Shown piece after piece: positions 1 to 10,273 of a stretch of 64,000 bases of DNA. The position numbers were made by a program, and so were the translations under genes. Below the pieces are notes generated by a model. It saw nothing but the letters and a program-made list of their open reading frames with translations, did not search any database and was not told the DNA's origin. This DNA is from Ustilago trichophora. Lineage: Eukaryota > Basidiomycota > Ustilaginomycetes > Ustilaginales > Ustilaginaceae. The DNA lies in contig OOIN01000004.1 of the NCBI GenBank assembly GCA_900323505.1, positions 1,860,001 through 1,924,000 of the forward strand, given 5' to 3'. The first letter of the stretch is position 1, and every line of letters begins with the position of its first letter.

Positions 1-178
1 GCAATTCCACAGACCATGCATTGCATCCTATGCAAGGTCCAGCAGATTCCCGAACACGCGTCTACTACACTCCCACCCAGTCTAGACTCATCATCGAGAT
101 CGATCAGGCACCGCGCTCAACTGCTTCCCCATCGGGCAACGTCTGCTCATCATGATTATGACCATACATAGAGATACA

Positions 179-1876
179 CTAGACCGCAACACCGGTCGCA
201 GAAGCCTTGTTGATTCGCAGACAGACGTCCTCGAGCCAACCTGTGACCTGTGCGATCTGTTGGTCCCACCTCCGCGTCCACTTGGTCTCGACGTCTCCGC
301 CGCTGTTGACACCGCCTTCGCCCGCTGCGCCACCGCTGGCCCCGCTCCCATCTCCACCTCCCTCACCCTTGGTAGCCTCGAGCCCGCCTGCCGTCGTCTC
401 GCCCTCACCACGTCGATCCTGATCCACGAAAAAGAGCACTCCACCTCCCCTTGCTTCCCCGCTTGCTGGGCTTCCTACCTGATCAATCCACCCTTTCAGC
501 CGGCCTTGCATGATCATCTTCCTCGCAATGTCTTCGGCGCCTTCCGGGCTCAGATCCACCAGCGCGCCCAGCCCGGCTAGTGTGATGTTGTCGTACAGCC
601 TCGATGCGCTGAGCACGTTGTGCTCGATCATGGCTCGATCCAGCACAGTCGATGGTGCGTGACGCACCGCCTTGTGAGGCCCTCCATCCGCCACTGCGGT
701 TGTAGAAGAGCTTACCGAGACGGGCCCAGACGATGGCGCAAGTTTAGCAATTTGATGCGGAGAAAGAAGCTTTTCGAAACTCGCAATCTCGTCAGGACGA
801 ATGACACGATCCAAAAACACTTTTGACAGAATCGTGTACTGCGGCAAGGATGGGGTGCGGTCGTCGCGCATCAGCGTAGCTAGTGTGCGCGCTCGTTGAG
901 GTCCGGCAGGAGAAAGGATGGAAGCAGTAACAGCAGCCGAAAGCATCCTTGCTCGATCGTCCTCATCGATCTCTGCGACGTAGCTCAGCTCGTGATATCG
1001 GATGGCCGCCTCGGCGAATCGTCGTTGTGAGTCATAGACGCGTGCTTGCGACAGTCGATATTGTAGACCAAGTACCTTGGGGTCTTCGAGCCTGTGTCTG
1101 GTGCTGCTGGGGCCCGCGCTAGCGGATCCAACTTGAGCATCCTCTCCAGCGCCTCTGCCTTCACCCGCGTTCGAAGATCCGGCTCCCTGCTGCTCTTGCT
1201 GGAGCTGATACTGAGAAGGGAGAGCGCCTGGCACGTTGTGAATGATCATGCTTGCTCGCTTCAAATACATATCTGCTGCAACTGGATCATCTCCCTCGAG
1301 CAGAAGTCGGACGATCCGCACGTAGATCGAAAGCTTAAAGTGATCCGACACGTTGCGGTGACCTGAATCCAGTGGGATCGCAAGCAGCACCCGTGCTGCC
1401 TCGTTCCAGTCTTCCTCAGCCTCAAGCAAGCTAGCTAGCTGCATGCGCAGGCTTGAAGCCTGCTCTTCGAAGCTGAGTACCCTCGGTTGCAGCTGCTCCA
1501 GCGCATTTTCGAGCATCTGTCGTCGGGTGTCGCTGTCGGCGATCGGCGGCATGTTTTCGTCCTCGACATCTTGCATTCGATCCTTGTCCCGCTGCTGCGA
1601 TGCGTAGCCTTCTGCAACTCGCCCTGCATGATGTTCGAGCGCAGTGAGTGCCTGTCTACCGATTACGAGGCCACCACCGGTAGAGTTCTGCTCGCTAAAG
1701 ACCGCATGTCGCAGATAGGCCGATGTTGCTTCCAGCAGCTCGTGACGGCTCAGCTTGCTCGAAGGCTGTTGCAAGAGGTCCGAGATGAGCGTATCATACG
1801 CTGCTAGCCGTGCATTGTTTGGTTGTGATGCTACATGCTGTAGCTGTGCCGTGAACGATTTCAAAGTAGAAGTCAT
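179..1876 (-). CDS. CSN4: COP9 signalosome subunit 4 (PCI-domain protein)
   Basis: 565 aa from an ATG at 1876, no intron needed. The COP9 signalosome removes Nedd8 from cullin-RING ubiquitin ligases, and CSN4 is one of its PCI scaffold subunits. The helical-repeat region (about residues 100-330) carries family-typical text such as LGLQYRLSQARVYDSQRRF and YHELSYVAEIDEDDR. The winged-helix part of the PCI domain follows with EHNVLSASRLYDNITLAGL and ARKMIMQGRLKGWIDQV. Between the PCI core and the C-terminal helix (WDQQIAQVTGWLEDVCLRI) there is an unusual Gly/Ala/Glu-rich stretch of about 60 residues. A second low-complexity stretch rich in Gly, Ser and Gln lies near residues 225-260. Length is above the usual 400-460 aa because of these insertions. 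The assignment to CSN4 rather than Rpn5 rests on the YHELSYV and LSASRLYDNI motifs recalled from the family. Confidence 0.9.
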   Translation of the reverse strand: MTSTLKSFTAQLQHVASQPNNARLAAYDTLISDLLQQPSSKLSRHELLEATSAYLRHAVFSEQNSTGGGLVIGRQALTALEHHAGRVAEGYASQQRDKDRMQDVEDENMPPIADSDTRRQMLENALEQLQPRVLSFEEQASSLRMQLASLLEAEEDWNEAARVLLAIPLDSGHRNVSDHFKLSIYVRIVRLLLEGDDPVAADMYLKRASMIIHNVPGALPSQYQLQQEQQGAGSSNAGEGRGAGEDAQVGSASAGPSSTRHRLEDPKVLGLQYRLSQARVYDSQRRFAEAAIRYHELSYVAEIDEDDRARMLSAAVTASILSPAGPQRARTLATLMRDDRTPSLPQYTILSKVFLDRVIRPDEIASFEKLLSPHQIAKLAPSSGPVSVSSSTTAVADGGPHKAVRHAPSTVLDRAMIEHNVLSASRLYDNITLAGLGALVDLSPEGAEDIARKMIMQGRLKGWIDQVGSPASGEARGGGVLFFVDQDRRGEGETTAGGLEATKGEGGGDGSGASGGAAGEGGVNSGGDVETKWTRRWDQQIAQVTGWLEDVCLRINKASATGVAV

Positions 1877-4289
1877 AGTTGCGGAGTCGGTGGAAATGGG
1901 GCCTTGTCGCGCGCGAACCTCACTTTGGCAACCTAATCTCGTGGCTTTGACTGTGCATACGCTGACTCCTGATAATCAATGAATGCGAAAGGTTCTGTGC
2001 TCTTGCGTTGTCGCCAAGTCAAAGTGTTGCCGAAGATGTGGAACGTGTAGGTGGGGAAGGAAGGAGCAAGTGTGTCGCAAGTGTCAAAATCAAGAAGTGG
2101 AGTGCTGCGCACCGTGCGTACTGTACGCCTCTGTTGAAACAACGAACATGTTGGAACGATCACGCTAACACTTTAATTAAAATAATTTCCCCCGTCACAA
2201 TCATCACTCTTCGACACCTGAAGCGGTCTTTGCCTCTCAATCAAGCCGTTTCCATCGTAGACCGCTGGGAACGGAATAAGCATCTATAGCTCCATATCTC
2301 AGGGCCTGAGAGAAGCATACTAGTGCATGAATGCTCTTGAGACAACGCCAGCGACGCCAGGTTGGCGCGCACTAAGAAAACAAACCGCAAGCGGGGGATC
2401 CAGGCACGGACTGCCCTCAGCTGCTTGATTCTTGCTGCTACGCATAGCCGGACCACATCTCACGGTCATCGGAGACGATCAAAGCAAAACCCTAAAGGAG
2501 CCTTCTGTTGCGACATTTTTCGAAGCGGCGTGAGCAACCAGATTGCGCCTGAAGAGGCGCGAGCTCCCGTAATGTGCAAGCCACACTTTGTGGCTTGATG
2601 CCATCTGAATTTTGTGCTGCTGCTTGAGCCGTCTTTACCGTTTTCGGGAATGGGGGCTGTGGCACTCGCATAGGAGTGTGTGGCGCCGATTACTTAGAGC
2701 CACAAAGCGCGGGACGTCAAGAAAGGGATCAAAGCGCCAAGAAGAGGTAGGGTGTAGAGACTACAGCCCGTTGTCTTGTTAGTCGAAAGCGGGACGGAGG
2801 AGCACAACGCAGTGTATACTGTACCTGATCGGTTCTGCCTTGTTGCATAATCCAGGCAGACCCAGGCGACAAATACCAAATGACGATTGGTCGATAAGTC
2901 TAAGCTGGAGGATGAGGATGTGAAGGTGCATGATGGAGGCGTTCAAAAGCGTCTCAAGAGAAGACTCTCTGCCTTGAAGCTATGCAGCGTCTATAGTGAG
3001 CCGGATAATAGCGGAGGCTGTCCTTCGGCAGGAAATTGCACCGGAGAATGTATCGTCCTGCATCGCCGTGTTCTTGTTGCTCAGCGGGTCGACTGTTGCT
3101 CGAATCGTTGTTTGGCATGGTCCACATCCCGGAATGCGTGCTTCAGGTTGAAGGTATAGGGCGAAAGGTTGCTCCGTCAAGCGGCACTCCGCAGTTGATA
3201 GCATCCAATCGAATCGTGTGTGTCAATGTGTGTCGAAACTGTGTCTCAGTGCGGCAACGCGGTTCGATCAAGATTCTCGCAATACTGTAGTGTGTCGCGG
3301 AATGGCGCTGAATGCTGCTGAATGTTGCTGCTGCTGTTAGTGCGGTCAAGGTGTAAATAATGCGTCCGAGGCTTGTCTGTGTCAACGCAGCGTAATCAGC
3401 GAAATTTAGAAGAGAAGAATCGTAGGAGGGTTAAATGTCTCTGCGGGAACGATATTGCTCCAAAAATTTTCTGGTGATTACCGCTCAATCTGTAGGCGGG
3501 ATTCTTGTCGAGCCGGATCACATTCATGAACTAAGTCAAGTCTGAGACCTGCATCGAGCCAAATTGCAGGCTCTGCAGGCTGGCTCAATCCCGAACTTTC
3601 AATTAAAACGACGTTCCACTCCGTCGGGAAATACACGAGATCGATCTCCAGCCATCTTAGATGTGCCACAAAGTGCCTGTTTTCGAATCCCTACTCCGCA
3701 CTGCAGCATCAGAACAACATTTTGGCATGCGCACGACGATACAGTGTGGTCCCGTAATCAAGATCAACATGGGTGTCTCTCAGAGACGATGTTGGAGGTT
3801 CGCGTCATTTCGCCTCGCTTGCCCTGCGTTTCAGGCTCGCCTGAGAGAAACCTGCACCTCGCCTCTGCCAATTTGCAATTTGAGATCTAGGTAGCAAACG
3901 CCATGTGTGTCGAGACGCCTAAACGAGGCTTGCTTAATCTTGTCTCCTTCCTTCCCTTGGTTGAGAGGCATACGAATATATCTTCTCAGACGTCCAGGCT
4001 GTTTCAAAAGGTCAGGCGAAGTTGCTGTATGGAGGTTTCGCCGTGTGTGTATGCGTGTGATGCGAGCTAGGCCGGTCAAGGCTGTGCGCCTTGTGCATGC
4101 TGCATTGCGCGGTCAATATTGATTTATTGGTTTATTCATCTACAAACTTTATGATTTGACTCTCAGTGACGCCCAGCTCGAACAGACCCAGGTTTGCCAA
4201 GCGCCAGCCGCCCTTGCAATCATACCGTTTTGGGGGATACGATGCTTTGGATGCACACATGCCAGCTTGGCTCGTCCCACGCCAAACAG

Positions 4290-4322
4290 TAACAACAACA
4301 ACAACAACAACAGCAACAACCA
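4290..4322. repeat. (AAC)n microsatellite
   Basis: Imperfect run of AAC/CAA trinucleotides with one AGC interruption, visible by eye. It creates a spurious poly-Asn frame on the plus strand and a poly-Val frame on the minus strand. Confidence 0.85.
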
Positions 4323-4900
4323 CCAAATCATAGCAGCAACTCCTCTACTGTTCTCTCAGACCGCTTCTCTCTTCCCGAATCATTGGCGCCACGCCCGCTG
4401 ACCTGGCAACGCACGAGTTGTGCCCAGATCAACCTTTTATCCTGTTTCCTTCCGCAGCGTAGGGTCACAGCAGCGAGCACAAAATTGCTACAGAGAAGCA
4501 ATCTTTCAAAGACCAGACCGGGACAGTCGGACATGTTTTGTCGGTCCGCGAATAAAGCAAATCGCCTTCCGATTTGTTGGGAATGGAAATATCGTGTTGC
4601 AGTACTGTCAACTCCTTACACGCCTGTCACTCGCTTCTCTGGAGCCGAAGCGAGATCCGCATACCGAAACAGAGCTATCCGACCGTGCTGCTTCTCCAAT
4701 GACCGGAGCCGTGACAATTTTCTAGAGTCGCATGTTGGATGCATCTTGAAAACAGAGCCTACTGTACAAAGTATTGCAGCACTCAGCCATTGATCGCCGC
4801 AAGCGGGCCCGGTGAGCCTAGCACCGACCGAACCACATTCTCATACCCAGAGAGAGACAAGTCAGCACGAAAAGCACGCAGAGTGCGAATGATGCGTCCT

Positions 4901-4904
<4 letters not shown>

Positions 4905-4939
<35 letters not shown>
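4905..4939. repeat. (TC)n microsatellite
   Basis: About 17 uninterrupted TC dinucleotides. It produces Ser-Leu or Arg-Glu repeat peptides in the open frames that cross it, which are not credible genes. Confidence 0.95.
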
Positions 4940-4942
<3 letters not shown>

Positions 4943-7418
4943 GGCCATACACACTTTTCTGGGTCGTGTTCCGAAGCGCAACAGCCAGGCAGCTGTTCTC
5001 TGACTTTTTCACTCCGCTCAACCGCAACACCCTTGTTTCTGATCTTCGCTTCGCTTGACTCTTGTGACCTGTCTGTCCAAACGCCCTCCTTTTGTTTGGC
5101 CTCCAACGCTCCCCCCTCTCGGCTTTCTTTCATCCCATGTCCACCGGTCGGGACCTGGCGTGCACCTCTATCTATCGCCTTCTCGAAGCCCATCTCACCT
5201 CACCCAAGTGATATGAATCCATCCATGCCTTCCGGGTGTTTCGGTGGACTGGTGGAATGAGATGCGTGGCTGCTTCCTTGCATCTCTCTCATGATATTGA
5301 CGTAGCTTGGCTGTTCGGCTCCTTGTCCTCCTCGTCCTTCTTCAACTGTCACTTCCAGCCGACCCGTGCCCAGTTCCGCTCTTCCGCTCCTCCCGCTCCG
5401 CTTGCCTCTTCCTCCCTCCTCCCTTCTCGCTTCTCTCATGCGACCTGCTCAGCCTCCTCACCTTTGCAGTCACAGTGTCACTTTCCTATTCAGCCAGTCG
5501 ACTCTCATCTCAACTGGGTCGGCTTCAATGCGGCTGCGCCTGTCCACTTGGCCGAACGCCATACCAGCACAGTGACAACGACACCGCCTTTGGCTGCTGC
5601 TTTTGCCCTCGTCTCCTCACGCTCCTCGCTCGATCCGATCCAACCCCTTTTTTGCCATCATCACCTTCATCATCACCTCCATCACCGTCACCACCACTTG
5701 GCGGCAGCAGCAGCAACCACTCGCCTCGCTGTTCAGTCTTTCATCATCCACCTTCCTGCATTTGTGCTATCATCAACCAATCTCATCCGTGAGCTCGTCA
5801 CGACGCCGAACGTACGATTCCGTCGGTGGTACTCTTCTCCTACATTCTACACGCCTTTGACTCGGGAGGAAGCTCTGACAGCTCATTCCACTCGCCCCAC
5901 ACCTTCCGACCCCACCTCATTCCTATTCTCAGCCCTCTAGAGCTAGCCCACCCGACTCGAACCCGCTTAGCCCCCACAACCTGCCAGCCCCCCACGTCTT
6001 CAATCTTCCGCTTCACGTGGCTTGACTCTGCCCAAAGGTACCGCTCTCTACGCCCAATCGCTTCATCTATATCAACGGCCACAGCTGGGCGTTCCAGCAG
6101 CTCTCGCATCACCACCACCTGCTTCAATACTGCGGGCGCGCGCGCTCGACTCATAGTGACTACCCACTTTCTCGGCTGCACACTGACGAGAAGGTGCACC
6201 AGCTTAGTAGGCAGTCTAGACAACCCCTTCGGCCTTATCCCAATTCCCGCAAGCAGTCCGCCGCTTCATCCGCTGTGCCTCCTCGCTAGCCAGCCCACCG
6301 TATCTTAGGCGCATTTCTCCCTAAGACACGAGCTTGAGCTATTCAACCTCATCTGCGCACTCTTGGCGCCGTCAGAGCCTTCATCTTTCTTAAGGAGGCA
6401 TTACTTCTTTCGCAAAGACTCGGCATCCACCTTTATTGCGCCCTCTTCATTTTGCAGCAGCACTCCAGGTACTCACCGCCGCTGCCGCTCGACGTCACTT
6501 TTCAATCGTCGCATCCTCTTCTATTGTCCCAAAGTACTTGCTTGGTGCCCTGATCAGCCCATCCTACGGTTGGTCATATAGCCGATTGTAGCGCCGTGGC
6601 ACTGCTGTTTTGCATACGTCTTCCTCTCTCTCCTCAGCGGACCGTATTGTAGCCGGTGAGGCGTTGTCTTGCGTCACTTCATACCCTTACCCTTCTTTTC
6701 CGCAAACCCATAGTTACGGCGCACCGCCACTGTCGTGGGCGAAGCTTCGCGACTGCTGCTGCTTTCTCCGCGTACACTATCGCCGCACCTGGGCGCCACC
6801 CGTCCCCTCTTTCGAAGCTCGGGTTGCAAAGAGCACCGACACGGCGCTGTTTTGCTCTTCCACTTGCTCTTCCCTTCCGGTATAAGAATACAGAATTTGC
6901 ACCGGAGCCTCTGTGAATGCTCCCGTTCTTCTAATCGCTGCTCCTCCCCTCTTACACCCTTCTTCCTTGATCCGTACCTCCCTCAGGTCTCTCCTTCCCC
7001 CCTTTCCAACCCCCCTCCCACTCTTTCCTTCCCTATACAATCCCCTTTGCCTGTCTCTCTACTCCTGTCGTGCCCTTTCAAACTTTCATCGTCTCTCTGT
7101 AATACGTGTCACCATTCTCCCTTTCCGTTTACGATCAGCTCTTCCTCTGCACTCCTTAATCACTACTCTCTCTTTTTCTTCCCTTCCCTGCCATCTTCTG
7201 CACCGGCATACGGCCGCCTCTCACTCTTTTAAAGCACCAACGTAACCGTCCTCTGCATCGACAAACGCAGGTTTCGACTTTGCCTGCCCGCAGCCAGATC
7301 CGCCTTTGAAAAACCTACATGCAGCATCGCCACACGACACTTTTATCAACACCGACGCCAGCGACGTCCTGATATTGTCGACAAGCAGGCACCGTGTTCA
7401 GCCTACCTTTTGTCTGCT

Positions 7419-9848
7419 ATGTCTGACATGCCCGCTAGGACCTTCAGCGAGGCTGACAGATCAGAGCAAAGCCGTCCTCAGCATCGCTCCATCTCCAATA
7501 CATGGTCTCCATATGTCGGCTCCGCCTCTACCGCCACGGCCGCTGTAGCCGAATCGAAACGCATGGCTGGCGCAGGTGCATCCTCACCGGGATCTCCTCA
7601 CAAGCGGCCTTGGGGCTCTTCCCCAGAGCGGACCGGCATCCCTGCAGGCCATGATTCGGCAGAGGAAGATGAGCTCAGCGATGAGCTCTCGCCGAATCTC
7701 CAGAATCGTCGCAGTCCGCATCACCATCAACGCCCTGCTGCGTCCAAGCGCAAGGAGGGCAAGGTAGGTTCCAGTGCGCCGAGTCCGAAGCGCTCCAAAC
7801 GAATCAATGCCGAGCTGTCTCCAGCCTCAAGGGTAAGCTACACCTCTGGCCATGCTCGACATCCATTATCCGTTTGCGTGGATGACGCGACTTACATTCC
7901 TCTTCATCAACTCAATCTGCCTTCCTTTGATACTATTCCTCTGCCACCTCTTAAGGTCGCTGACATCTCGCAGTCCAAAGAAGCACACAGCCGATCGCCG
8001 TCGCCACGATCCCGCATGACAGCTCCCTCCATAGATCGCTCGGACGATCCATCCGCAGGCCGATCTTCGGATCAGTCGCTCTCGTTGGACGAGATTGACA
8101 CTTTCCTCGACCTCATCTACAAGCATCACCCGGAACCCATGACGGCAGAGACCATGCGCAAGAGCGTCGAAACATTGTACCACGACTGGGAACAGTACTG
8201 TGCGCGTCGTCAAGTTCCTGTTAGGCTCGCCAAGAAACCTCTCATGGACGAGTACGGAAAGATCTTCAACGGCGTCTATGGTTCGGAGCTTCAAGCCAAG
8301 GCGAGATCCATCGCGCACGAACTTTCGCAACGAGCGGCCAACGCTTCGATCAGTGGAGATGCATCGGACGACAAAGATGCTCAACGGCGCCATGATTCCA
8401 GCCGACGCAGCTTGACACGCTCCTCAACCGAAGAGGACAGCGAGGACGAAGAGGCTGATGATGGGGACGAGACGATGGGTGGCGACGTTGCGGCTTCTGG
8501 TGCTTCCTTGCTCGGCAAAAAGAAGGCCGAAGCAGACGAATCGGGTTCCTCCAAAAAGTCCAACATCGCCCAAGTGGGCCGCAACGGTCTCGCCGTTCTT
8601 CCTCCGGGATTATTCGACATCCTACGCAACCATCTTCGCGATGATATCTTGTCCAGCATCATGCCATCGGTGCGCAATGACTTGACGGAACAGACACGCG
8701 AGCTCTTCCTGCAGAACCAAGATCTATTTGGTCGCATCAAAGAAATGGAGGATCGGATCCGCAACCAAGATCTTTGGATCCGACACTTGCTCTCTCGTGA
8801 TCCCGCCGAAATAGCGACGCCACCTGTCGGGTCTCACATCAGTGGCGGTGGAGAACCGGGCTCTGGTCTTGGCCCCAGATCAAGGCCGTTTTCTGCCTCT
8901 GCACGAGATCCTGCGAGCCTGGGCAAGCATCCTCGCCACGGACCTTTATCTTCCGAAGGTGAGATGGGCAGCGGTGCGCCTATAGGCGACTATTTCGGCG
9001 GAGCTGGGGCCATGTCGCCTCGTCAGCCACCGCGCAACGAACCAAGGCACTCAACGCAACAAGGCATGACGACCCCGCATCCGTGGGATGGACGATCGCC
9101 AGCTGCCGCAGCAGGCCCAAGCATGGGCTCCGGACCTGGAAGTGCCGCTGGTCCTTCCAATGCTTTCGGATCTGGTCGATGGGAAGCAGAAGGGCCTCCT
9201 CCCGGTGCCTATCGGGATCGTCCACCAGCCGAGCGGCGCCCTTCATACGCGACTGAACCGCATCGCAGACCTGGGTCTTGGCAGGGTGAGCCGCAAGTTG
9301 GTCGTGCTTTCCGCTCGCACAACCACCCAGGCGATCGACCCGACCTGCTAGAAGGCCGTCACGAGCCCCCAACAGGTCCGCAACCTGGTAACCCTCGACT
9401 GTCTCTTGGCGAGCGCCGCCGTCTGAGCGCCTTCGGTGGTGTCGCTAGCGGATCGCGCGGTGGTGGTGCCCCTGCTCCGCCTCCACTATCAACAGGCCTT
9501 TCTGTGGGCGGCGGCATGCACGACGAGTTTCGCCGACCGGGGCCCCCGATGCACCCGAGAGAACCTGCCATGTCGCCCATCTCGCCAGCCTACGACACTC
9601 GTCGACCACACCATGGGCTTCCCGTTAGTCACTCTGAACCGTATTTTGCCAGCTCTGAGCCGATCAAGGCACCCTTGCCGCCAAGAGCAATCACGGCTGC
9701 TTCTCCCGAACAGATGCAGAAGAACAAGAGGGGTCGGCCTAGCAAGGCCGAGATGGCCAACTCGAGGGCTGAACTCGGTCCATCCGGTCGCGGTTCGTTC
9801 AGCGGCGGCTCGCATCCGTCAACGCAATCTAGGCCATACATGTCTTGA
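7419..9848 (+). CDS. AT-hook nuclear protein of unknown function, probably with one in-frame intron
   Basis: 809 aa unspliced from the first ATG (7419); 762 aa if a 141-bp GT-AG intron at 7833-7973 is removed. The intron begins GTAAGC, ends TCGCAG, has a GCTGACA-like branch site, and its length is a multiple of three, so the frame stays open either way. Visible features are a Ser/Pro/Arg-rich N-terminus with basic clusters (SPKRSKRINAE), a conserved-looking helical block at about residues 224-305 (DEIDTFLDLIYKHHPEPM onward), an acidic patch (SEDEEADDGDE), a short helical stretch near 410-450, then a long Gly/Pro/Ser/Arg-rich disordered region. A single AT-hook core (KNKRGRPSKAEM, RGRP at unspliced residues 771-774) lies near the C-terminus. 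The hook suggests minor-groove DNA binding. I do not recognise the family; a chromatin or transcription regulator is inference. Confidence 0.75.
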   Translation: MSDMPARTFSEADRSEQSRPQHRSISNTWSPYVGSASTATAAVAESKRMAGAGASSPGSPHKRPWGSSPERTGIPAGHDSAEEDELSDELSPNLQNRRSPHHHQRPAASKRKEGKVGSSAPSPKRSKRINAELSPASRVSYTSGHARHPLSVCVDDATYIPLHQLNLPSFDTIPLPPLKVADISQSKEAHSRSPSPRSRMTAPSIDRSDDPSAGRSSDQSLSLDEIDTFLDLIYKHHPEPMTAETMRKSVETLYHDWEQYCARRQVPVRLAKKPLMDEYGKIFNGVYGSELQAKARSIAHELSQRAANASISGDASDDKDAQRRHDSSRRSLTRSSTEEDSEDEEADDGDETMGGDVAASGASLLGKKKAEADESGSSKKSNIAQVGRNGLAVLPPGLFDILRNHLRDDILSSIMPSVRNDLTEQTRELFLQNQDLFGRIKEMEDRIRNQDLWIRHLLSRDPAEIATPPVGSHISGGGEPGSGLGPRSRPFSASARDPASLGKHPRHGPLSSEGEMGSGAPIGDYFGGAGAMSPRQPPRNEPRHSTQQGMTTPHPWDGRSPAAAAGPSMGSGPGSAAGPSNAFGSGRWEAEGPPPGAYRDRPPAERRPSYATEPHRRPGSWQGEPQVGRAFRSHNHPGDRPDLLEGRHEPPTGPQPGNPRLSLGERRRLSAFGGVASGSRGGGAPAPPPLSTGLSVGGGMHDEFRRPGPPMHPREPAMSPISPAYDTRRPHHGLPVSHSEPYFASSEPIKAPLPPRAITAASPEQMQKNKRGRPSKAEMANSRAELGPSGRGSFSGGSHPSTQSRPYMS
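7833..7973 (+). other. candidate 141-bp in-frame intron
   Basis: GTAAGC donor, CAG acceptor and a CTGAC branch-like motif about 12 bases before the acceptor. The 47 codons it would contribute (HARHPLSVCVDDATYI...) differ in composition from the flanking Ser/Arg-rich, low-complexity text, as expected for translated intron. Removal joins SPASR-type sequence to SKEAHSRSPSPRSR. Confidence 0.7.
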
Positions 9849-10273
9849 GAGGCGCTCAGGGGACGTTTGCGACCTTGGCCGTCAACTTCTCCACAACATC
9901 CGCACACCACACCACATGGGCAGTCGCGACGACAGCAGCCACACAGAAGGCATCTCCTACATTTACAGACACACACTTACATACACACACACACACAAAC
10001 AAACACACACCTTCCCTCCTTTTTTTCTGCTCACAACACTCTTCAATATGTACTTGTGCCTCGCTCGCCAAATAGTCCACCACCCAGCCCCCATTCACAT
10101 CATGCTGTCGCTTGCTACACCTCAGTACTTTTACCGCTACTTTCACACCACGCGTTCCGCTAATCAATGTTTACTTAATGTGTACAGTTTCTACCATACC
10201 GAATCTTTCTACATGAAGTGGACCTGGTGTGTGAAAGTACTTGACATGAAAGCGATGAGGTGGGCCGAGATAA
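9849..10273. other. convergent 3' intergenic region with (CA)n repeat
   Basis: Separates the 3' ends of the AT-hook gene and the convergent CFA-type methyltransferase gene. It contains an imperfect CA-rich run at about 9968-10010. No gene is seen. Confidence 0.7.

Larger units (their letters stand above)
1877..7418. other. 5.5 kb intergenic region, pyrimidine-rich toward the right
   Basis: No gene is supported here. Open frames are short, mutually overlapping and of low complexity. From about 4.9 kb rightward the plus strand becomes strongly pyrimidine-rich, which suits a long promoter or 5' leader of the AT-hook gene starting at 7419. It holds an (AAC)n microsatellite near 4290-4322 and a (TC)n run at 4905-4939. 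An unrecognised small spliced gene or non-coding RNA cannot be excluded. Confidence 0.5.

Noticed and set aside
4739..5260. Ser-Leu repeat peptide of 173 codons
   Set aside because: Produced by the (TC)n microsatellite; no conserved sequence on either side.
5236..5940. 234-codon open frame in the pyrimidine-rich region
   Set aside because: Ser/Pro/Leu/His-rich text typical of CT-rich non-coding DNA; several overlapping frames are equally open, and none has a domain.
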